A stretch of 19,884 nt of DNA, taken from the NCBI GenBank assembly GCA_011048855.1, contig DSCZ01000581.1:1-19884 (forward strand), in the 5' to 3' direction. Positions 15,221 through 19,884 of the stretch are shown piece by piece. Position 1 is the stretch's first letter; the number at the start of each line of letters is the position of its first letter. The DNA comes from Desulfobacteraceae bacterium (GTDB taxonomy: Bacteria > Desulfobacterota > DSM-4660 > Desulfatiglandales > Desulfatiglandaceae). A model generated the notes under the pieces. It ran no database searches, was not told the origin of the DNA, and saw nothing but the letters and a program-made list of their open reading frames with translations. Made by a program: the position numbers and the translations under genes.

Positions 15221-16708
15221 TCACCCTGGAAACATTTTCAAAATGTACGAAACGACACTCATATTCATAATACCTATTACGATTATACCCACCGCCAGTA
15301 CAACAACCGGTGCAAGCATCAACAGCTTGACTTCACGGTTTTTCACCTCCACGCCGTCCCCGGCCCCGGCTTCAAGTTTCGGGTTTTTCATATACACCTT
15401 CTCGAGTACCCGGAAAAAATACACCGCGTTCAACAGCGAGCTCACCAGGATAACAGCCAGGAACACCCAGTTTGCGTTTTCTATCGTACCCAGCACCAGA
15501 TACCACTTGCTGAAAAACCCGGCCATCGGGGGCAGGCCGACCATGGACACGGCGGCAACGGTAAAGCTCGCCATCGTCCAGGGGTACTTTTTTCGATAGG
15601 TGTCGTTGAAAAGCCGGATATTGGAATGCCCCTCCCGGAACCGGAGGTTTCCGGCGACAAGGAACAGGCAGGCCTTCATCGCGGCATGGTTCAGCACATG
15701 AAGCACGGCTCCGATGAACCCCGCCGGATTCCCGAGGCTCAGCCCCATGATGATGTATCCGATCTGGGACACGCTGCTGTATGCAAGCATCCGCTTGAGC
15801 TCAGACTGGGCGATCGCCATAATCGACCCGTAAATGATGCCCATCGCGGCCAGGGTTCCGATCACCCCGGAAACCTTGACCACCGCGTCCATGGATTCGA
15901 TTCCGAACAGATAAAGAAGAACACGGATCAATATATAGGCTCCGACCTTTGTGCCGGTGGGCGCGATCAACGCGCTGGAAGTGGATGAGGCAAAGGTATA
16001 GGCGTCCGGCAGCCAGCCGTGCATGGGAAAAAGCGCGGCTTTGATCCCGATGCCGACGGTCATAAGGATCAGGCCTGTGACAACCGGTGGGTCGGCGGCG
16101 AAATGCGGCAGCATCGCAGCCATGTCCAGGATGTTCAACGTCCCGGTGCAAGTGTAAAGAAAGCCGAGACCCAGAAGATACATGGAACCGCCGATAGTAC
16201 CGATCACCAGGTAGCGGAATGCCGCGAAAGGCGCATGCCGGCTGCCGATTGCGATCAATCCGTAACTTGAAAGCGATGAAATTTCCAGGAATACATAAAG
16301 GTTGAACAGATCGCCAGTGCTGATGATCCCGTTGAATCCAAGCATCAAAAGCATCGCCACACTGTAGAAAGGCATCCGCTTGCCCCTGAATTCACGGGCC
16401 GACAGCGGTTTGGAATGAAGCAGAACCAGGAATGCCACGGAGTTGATCACAAGCAGGAAAAAAGCGGAAAGGCCGTCGTAGACGAATTCTATCCCGACAG
16501 GAGGGTCCCAGCCGCCGAAGGTGTGATGAATCGCGCCGCCGCTTACGTACGTTACAAATCCGTAAAGGGACAGGGCCGCAGCAAGGCCGGAAGCCGTCAC
16601 CGCCATAGGATGGCTGAATTTCCTTTTCCACAGGCCGGCAAGAGGGATCAGGACGGCAAAGGCAAGGTATGTGAACGGTATCAATACCGGCAAATGATAT
16701 TCGGTCAT
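15221..16708 (-). CDS. mrpD: MrpD-like antiporter subunit, first copy
   Basis: 495-aa membrane protein, about 14 TM segments, closest by position (directly after mrpC) and sequence to MrpD. Key residues: Glu142 in LYVFLEISSLSSYGL (TM5), Lys223 in GIGIKAALFPMHGWLPDAY (TM7), and Lys254 in APTGTKVGAYILIRV (TM8). The mrpC-mrpD order and 4-base overlap are as in classical Mrp operons. Acts in the cytoplasmic membrane, exchanging Na+ (or K+) for H+ as part of the multisubunit complex; which ion cannot be read from sequence. Confidence 0.93.
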   Translation of the reverse strand: MTEYHLPVLIPFTYLAFAVLIPLAGLWKRKFSHPMAVTASGLAAALSLYGFVTYVSGGAIHHTFGGWDPPVGIEFVYDGLSAFFLLVINSVAFLVLLHSKPLSAREFRGKRMPFYSVAMLLMLGFNGIISTGDLFNLYVFLEISSLSSYGLIAIGSRHAPFAAFRYLVIGTIGGSMYLLGLGFLYTCTGTLNILDMAAMLPHFAADPPVVTGLILMTVGIGIKAALFPMHGWLPDAYTFASSTSSALIAPTGTKVGAYILIRVLLYLFGIESMDAVVKVSGVIGTLAAMGIIYGSIMAIAQSELKRMLAYSSVSQIGYIIMGLSLGNPAGFIGAVLHVLNHAAMKACLFLVAGNLRFREGHSNIRLFNDTYRKKYPWTMASFTVAAVSMVGLPPMAGFFSKWYLVLGTIENANWVFLAVILVSSLLNAVYFFRVLEKVYMKNPKLEAGAGDGVEVKNREVKLLMLAPVVVLAVGIIVIGIMNMSVVSYILKMFPG

Positions 16709-17073
16709 TCGATCATGTCCAAAATCTCTTGTTCATCAAGGCTCTGGTACCGGTTGAAAATCGACATCAGAAGCGCGAAAGCGACACCCAGGGTGGCCAC
16801 CCCTACAACGATGGCCGTCAGCATCAGAGTATGAGGCAAGGGGTTCAGGTAATTGGACACATCCGCCACAGGTATCGACGGATCGAATATCGGAACCGTT
16901 GCATTCCATTTAGCCGCAATTGACACAAAAAAAAGTATTATTGAAGATTGTAGAATGGTCAGTCCGATAGTCTTCTTCACGAGGTTTTTCTTCATCAAAA
17001 CTCCGTAAAGTCCTATACACAGCAGCATTATAGTCAACCAGTAGGAATAATGACCTAAAAAGAAATCAAACAA
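16705..17073 (-). CDS. mrpC: Mrp antiporter subunit C (NuoK-like)
   Basis: Small NuoK-homologous membrane subunit with three TMs (from the TTG start, about 10-27, 34-55 and 82-104), including IGLYGVLMKKNLVKKTIGL and QSSIILFFVS, typical of MrpC/MnhC. I chose the TTG at 17073 because AAGGGGAAG lies just upstream and its overlap with mrpB is then 8 bases. An ATG at 17100 would add 9 residues (MTTWQKGKI) but has no Shine-Dalgarno sequence and a 35-base overlap. Its 3' end overlaps mrpD by 4 bases. Confidence 0.9.
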   Translation of the reverse strand: MFDFFLGHYSYWLTIMLLCIGLYGVLMKKNLVKKTIGLTILQSSIILFFVSIAAKWNATVPIFDPSIPVADVSNYLNPLPHTLMLTAIVVGVATLGVAFALLMSIFNRYQSLDEQEILDMIE

Positions 17074-17506
17074 AATCTTCCCCTTTTGCCATGTTGTCAT
17101 AGATCATTATTAGTATAGACATTACAGCCAGGCCCACGCCGATTTCAATAATGAGGATGCCATAATACCTAAGCATTACAGGCGTCACCCCTGAAAAAGG
17201 AATACTCCCGTAATCCAGAAAATAACCTCCGCCTACGATCGCCGCGATGCCGGTTGTGAAGTAAATCACGACCCCGAGAGCAGCCAGGGGGGTTGTGAAA
17301 AACTCCTCGATCTGGCGCCGCGCGATCAACCGGCCCCCTGCTATACGAACCAGCAGAACCGAGGCCGCAAGCAGGGTCCCTCCCTGGAATCCACCCCCTG
17401 GAGAATAGTGCCCGTGGAAAATCACATAGAGGCCGAACATCATGATGTAGGGGCTCAGGAATCGCGCTCCCAGGATAACGATCAAACTGCCGGACTGTCT
17501 TCTCAT
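17066..17506 (-). CDS. mrpB: Mrp antiporter subunit B (MnhB domain)
   Basis: 146 aa, four TMs, with the diagnostic MnhB motif GHYSPGGGFQGG (about residues 32-43) after the first TM and a YYGILIIEIGVGLAVMSIL C-terminal segment. MrpB is required for assembly and transport in Mrp complexes. It overlaps the mbhE-like gene by 4 bases at its start and mrpC at its end. Confidence 0.95.
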   Translation of the reverse strand: MRRQSGSLIVILGARFLSPYIMMFGLYVIFHGHYSPGGGFQGGTLLAASVLLVRIAGGRLIARRQIEEFFTTPLAALGVVIYFTTGIAAIVGGGYFLDYGSIPFSGVTPVMLRYYGILIIEIGVGLAVMSILIMIYDNMAKGEDFV

Positions 17507-17802
17507 CGGCGGCGGTTCCTCCTGAGGATCAGCACGGTTATAAGACCGGCCGAATAAATGACCACCTGCTCGCCGAGCGTATCCACGCCACGGTAGTCGG
17601 CAAGGACAACGGTCACCATGTTGGGAGTTTTCGCGTCTTCGTAAGCTTTACGGATATAGTAGTTTCCGGCCACCGGCGTACCGGTTATGCTGATTTCCTG
17701 GTGCATAAGGTTACCTGGATCACCTCGGTAGGGCAAATCCATGGTGCCGTAGGCGAGAACAGAAAAAAACAGGATCAGTATCGAAATCTTTATTATTTTC
17801 AA
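17503..17802 (-). CDS. mbhE: MbhE-like subunit (MrpA C-terminal module)
   Basis: 99 aa. N-terminal TM or signal anchor (about 2-20), an exposed middle with YRGDPGNLMHQEI and YYIRKAYEDAKTPNMV, then VVLADYRGVDTLGEQVV and a last TM (about 79-95). The ADYRGVDTLGE block is the signature of the MbhE domain, which in classical Mrp is fused to the C-terminus of MrpA and in archaeal membrane-bound hydrogenases is a separate subunit. Here it is separate. Overlaps both neighbours by 4 bases. Confidence 0.9.
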   Translation of the reverse strand: MKIIKISILILFFSVLAYGTMDLPYRGDPGNLMHQEISITGTPVAGNYYIRKAYEDAKTPNMVTVVLADYRGVDTLGEQVVIYSAGLITVLILRRNRRR

Positions 17803-18044
17803 CCTTCAGCCTTGCTTGTCGTTCTATAGATCGCGACAATAAACAGGATTCCAGTCACCCCTGCGCCCACAACCGCCTCGGTGAACCCGACGTCGATCGC
17901 GCCCATCGTGATGAAAAGCAAAGCCATCGTGAAACTGAAAACCGTGAGCATCACGACCGCGACGAGCAGGTTTGCAACCTCAAGAGCCACGACGGCCAGC
18001 AGCACAAGAAAAATATAGAGGATCAGCTCAAGCTCCCAGTTCAT
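17799..18044 (-). CDS. mbhD: MbhD-like subunit (DUF4040)
   Basis: 81 aa, three TMs (about 6-23, 26-47, 52-74), with MGAIDVGFTEAVVGAGVTGILF. The DVGFTEAVVGAG block is the DUF4040/MbhD signature, the other module that MrpA carries at its C-terminus in classical Mrp. With the next gene it represents the split-off end of an MrpA. Confidence 0.9.
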   Translation of the reverse strand: MNWELELILYIFLVLLAVVALEVANLLVAVVMLTVFSFTMALLFITMGAIDVGFTEAVVGAGVTGILFIVAIYRTTSKAEG

Positions 18045-18367
18045 TTGACTTCCACCTGCTTGCGACCGGTCAGCAGCGGCTCGACCTTGTTTTTGAACGC
18101 AGCACGCGACAGCGCATGGGATCCGATCGGGTTCGAGAGAGCGACGAACAGCACGATCAACAACAACTTCAAGCTGCTCTGGGTGAAACCTTCATATACG
18201 ATCAGGCCGAGCATCACCGAAGAGATACCGAGGGCATCTGACATGCTCACCGCGTGGGTTCTCGAATAAAAGTCAGGAAGCCGCAAGATGCCGATGCTTC
18301 CCACCAGCATAAAAAATATTCCCAGACAAATAAGAAGAACGCTCAGAATATTCTGTAATACTGTCAT
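18041..18367 (-). CDS. mrpG: Mrp antiporter subunit G
   Basis: 108 aa, three TMs (about 5-27, 41-61, 66-83) and a polar tail. GSIGILRLPDFYSRTHAVSMSDALG is the MnhG/PhaG signature (the stretch covers roughly residues 23-47). Starts with a 4-base overlap with mrpF and ends with one into the mbhD-like gene. Small MrpE-F-G subunits form the side of the complex where cation translocation is proposed in Mrp structures. Confidence 0.94.
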   Translation of the reverse strand: MTVLQNILSVLLICLGIFFMLVGSIGILRLPDFYSRTHAVSMSDALGISSVMLGLIVYEGFTQSSLKLLLIVLFVALSNPIGSHALSRAAFKNKVEPLLTGRKQVEVK

Positions 18368-18636
18368 TCGCTGTCCGATCTCCGTGAAGTCAAGTATTTC
18401 GCAACGGCCAGGATGCCTATAAACCCCAACACCGCATAAGCCAGCGTTATGTCGATGAACATATCGATCCTGCCATATAAAAAACCAATCAGGCAGATGA
18501 GGACCATCGTTTTGGTCGCGATCGCATTCGCTCCTACGAAACGGTCGTAGACCGTGGGTCCCTTGACCACCCGGATCAACGGTATTGCGATGATAATCGT
18601 CAAAACGACGGCACTATACAAAAAGAACTCGGTCAT
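18364..18636 (-). CDS. mrpF: Mrp antiporter subunit F
   Basis: 90 aa with three TMs (about 4-21, 34-53, 58-80). VVKGPTVYDRFVGANAIATK after the first TM is the MrpF/PhaF pattern (R/K-GPT-x2-DR). Overlaps mrpE and mrpG by 4 bases each. Confidence 0.93.
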   Translation of the reverse strand: MTEFFLYSAVVLTIIIAIPLIRVVKGPTVYDRFVGANAIATKTMVLICLIGFLYGRIDMFIDITLAYAVLGFIGILAVAKYLTSRRSDSE

Positions 18637-19193
18637 TGAATATCATCCGTGGATGAAATAATTTTTACATCATGAATCACATCTATTTTCTTATCTGAAA
18701 ACAATTGAAAAACATGCAGGGGCATATTATCATTCAAAATATCGCCGGCGGACTCGGGGGTGAGCGCATGAACGATAAATTCATCATCTGCAATATCTAT
18801 CGTGAGGGTGCCCGGGGTCAGGGTGATGGAATTGCCCAGCACCATCTTCGCCTGCGCGTGGGGGAGCCGGGTCTTGAATTTAAGGATATACGTTTCGATC
18901 GGCATCCGCGGGTGAATTATGACGAATGCAACCCTGAACCCTGACAGTAAAATCTGGTAAGCCAACCAGAACAAGTAGAAAAAAACTTTTAAGACACGTA
19001 AATTTCGGAGATTGTCAAGCTCAAAATCAAAGAATCGTGAGGTCTTCAGGCGGTAGTTGAAGGCAATGACCATACCGGCGCATAAAACACCCAGCCCGAT
19101 ATGAAAGGCATCCAGGTAACCGCTCATCGCGATCCAGAATACCATTAACCCTGTAAACAAAAAAAATAAATTATAGGTTCGCAGCTTCTTCAT
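18633..19193 (-). CDS. mrpE: Mrp antiporter subunit E
   Basis: 186 aa from the ATG at 19193 (a TTG at 19202 is also in frame; neither has a clear Shine-Dalgarno sequence). Hydrophobic N-terminal half with TMs at about 6-22, 25-42 and 65-85, then a soluble C-terminal domain with VIIHPRMPIETYIL and the MnhE signature LGNSITLTPGTLTIDI. First clearly identified gene of the operon. MrpE is needed for assembly of the two Mrp subcomplexes in other bacteria. Confidence 0.93.
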   Translation of the reverse strand: MKKLRTYNLFFLFTGLMVFWIAMSGYLDAFHIGLGVLCAGMVIAFNYRLKTSRFFDFELDNLRNLRVLKVFFYLFWLAYQILLSGFRVAFVIIHPRMPIETYILKFKTRLPHAQAKMVLGNSITLTPGTLTIDIADDEFIVHALTPESAGDILNDNMPLHVFQLFSDKKIDVIHDVKIISSTDDIQ

Positions 19194-19315
19194 ATCTAAC
19201 AATCGACATAAAAGCCAAACTGACCAAATTTAAAAGCTACAACACAATAAAAATCCTCTTACATTCATTTAAATTAGGCAAAATAAAACAATATCTATAA
19301 AATGCTAATATCCCG

Positions 19316-19522
19316 CTATTTTACTTGAAATTTTTCACCTTCGGTACAGGTAACACGTTGCATTATCGGCGTCAAGAGATTTCTTCTCTCATCGGCCACC
19401 ATCAGGTACTTCCGGGTGAGCACGAACAAGCAAAAACCTGTCGCTTCCAGATTTTTCCCTTGACATTGAAGTCCATTACAGCCATTAGTATTGGCAGGTT
19501 CAGGGTTGATTGCTGATTTCAT
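19316..19522 (-). CDS. Possible 68-aa protein upstream of mrpE
   Basis: MKSAINPEPANTNGCNG at the start and four cysteines (positions 15, 20, 31, 59). The composition is more protein-like than the shadow ORFs elsewhere, with a hydrophobic patch near 30-42 (FCLFVLTRKYLMV). AGGA lies 3 bases before the ATG, which is short, while a strong AGGAGG sits at 19555-19560. I recognise no family. It may be a small regulator or leader protein for the operon, or chance. Confidence 0.35.
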   Translation of the reverse strand: MKSAINPEPANTNGCNGLQCQGKNLEATGFCLFVLTRKYLMVADERRNLLTPIMQRVTCTEGEKFQVK

Positions 19523-19544
19523 AAATCCTGTTAAAAAATTTCAC
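19500..19544 (-). CDS. Possible 14-codon leader ORF
   Basis: GTG start 10 bases after AGGAGG (19555-19560), encoding 14 codons and ending in TGA inside the start region of the 68-aa frame, in another reading frame. The ribosome-binding site is among the best in the window, but the ORF is tiny and could be incidental. Confidence 0.2.
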   Translation of the reverse strand: MKFFNRIYEISNQP

Positions 19545-19764
19545 GGAATTTTTACCTCCTGTTTCTCCTTCTGTCTCTCTCTTGCTCCTGTGGTTAATTA
19601 TTGTAATTACATTTTTTAAATAAATTAGATTTTTCTTTTATTTTAATAAAAAATTGCAATAAGTGATTTATTAAACAAACAAGCTTTATCTTTGCGTTTA
19701 ATTACTCCGGAACGTTATCTTTTCGGAGGTGGAAAAAAGAATCATTGAATTCTTCTGCTACCTA

Positions 19765-19793
19765 GTGTCCATCCGGAAATGCCGGATGGACAC
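19765..19793. repeat. Perfect 12-bp hairpin at likely repeat/element edge
   Basis: GTGTCCATCCGG (19765-19776), loop AAATG, CCGGATGGACAC (19782-19793). The stem is perfect and follows CTA at 19762-19764. Position, strength and the second hairpin 58 bases on suggest the terminal part of a mobile element or dispersed palindromic repeat that continues beyond the window. No transposase frame is seen here. Confidence 0.7.
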
Positions 19794-19851
19794 AGCGAAG
19801 TTTCCAGATCGGAAATGAGGCATTTTGTCCAAGATCAAGAAAATCAAGGGG

Positions 19852-19884
19852 TTGTGCGGAGACGTACTGGAGTACGTCGCACAA
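19852..19884. repeat. 14-bp hairpin with 3-base bulge at the window end
   Basis: TTGTGCG, bulge GAG, ACGTACT, loop GG, AGTACGT, CGCACAA: 14 paired bases running exactly to the last base shown. It is probably part of the same element as the hairpin at 19765-19793. Confidence 0.7.

Larger units (their letters stand above)
19194..19764. other. AT-rich control region upstream of the antiporter operon
   Basis: About 570 bases without a firm gene. It is much richer in A+T than the rest of the window, especially 19600-19690, where A/T runs dominate. Read on the minus strand toward mrpE it holds three purine-rich Shine-Dalgarno-like sites (around 19555-19590), a possible 68-aa ORF (19316-19522), then another AT-rich leader of about 120 bases. 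The promoter of the antiporter operon must lie here or be internal; TTAGCA-17-TATTTT near 19265-19305 (minus) is only a weak candidate, so I do not call it. Confidence 0.6.

Noticed and set aside
11807..19193. Operon as respiratory complex I or a membrane-bound hydrogenase
   Set aside because: No NuoB/C/D/I/H or hydrogenase subunit is present; E, F, G and B subunits are antiporter-specific.
1..19884. tRNA, rRNA or known riboswitch genes
   Set aside because: No cloverleaf, rRNA signature or recognisable riboswitch core was found in the intergenic stretches on reading them; a covariance search was not possible.

Overview
This window looks like chromosomal DNA of an anaerobic Desulfobacterota ('deltaproteobacterial') organism. 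That is an inference. It rests on the PlsB-type acyltransferase, the pyruvate phosphate dikinase with its FmdB-type neighbour, the split Mrp/Mbh-like antiporter operon, and small conserved proteins that I associate with that phylum from memory. No rRNA, tRNA, CRISPR array, phage gene or transposase gene is visible.

Layout, left to right. (1) 1-473: a non-coding patchwork of dispersed repeats (CGA-hexamer tracts, a 'GAATAAGGGCC' box, an 80-bp box), ending in a good sigma70 promoter (361-389). (2) 474-3011 (+): plsB, glycerol-3-phosphate acyltransferase. (3) 3028-6725 (-): a compact operon of fmdB-like zinc ribbon, a 109-aa unknown, a 62-aa two-helix membrane protein and ppdK. (4) 6726-7230: a divergent control region with a near-consensus sigma70 promoter for the rightward operon and another repeat copy in its leader. 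(5) 7231-11789 (+): an amino-sugar operon of left-handed beta-helix protein, glmM, an atypical nagB homologue and a HAD hydrolase. A third repeat copy sits between glmM and nagB. (6) 11807-19193 (-): a tightly overlapping eleven-gene operon for a multisubunit cation/proton antiporter, transcribed in the order mrpE, mrpF, mrpG, mbhD-like (DUF4040), mbhE-like, mrpB, mrpC, three MrpD/NuoLMN-like subunits, with a 71-aa membrane protein between the second and third. (7) 19194-19884: an AT-rich upstream region with a possible 68-aa ORF and, at the far right, two strong hairpins that look like the edge of a mobile or dispersed repeat.

How the genes may work together. PlsB starts phospholipid synthesis. 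PpdK interconverts pyruvate and PEP. The amino-sugar operon plausibly links fructose-6-phosphate, glucosamine-6-phosphate, glucosamine-1-phosphate and a later acyl- or uridylyl-transfer step for envelope sugar nucleotides, although its NagB-like protein has Arg where the catalytic Asp is expected. The Mrp/Mbh-like operon encodes the whole membrane arm of an antiporter with no redox subunit in view, so it probably exchanges Na+ (or K+) and H+ on its own or docks with something encoded elsewhere.

The observations most worth following up are the three-antiporter-subunit composition of the Mrp/Mbh-like operon, including one subunit lacking the TM7 lysine; its unnamed 71-aa member; the altered NagB active site; and the modular repeats that recur in the leaders of same-strand genes.
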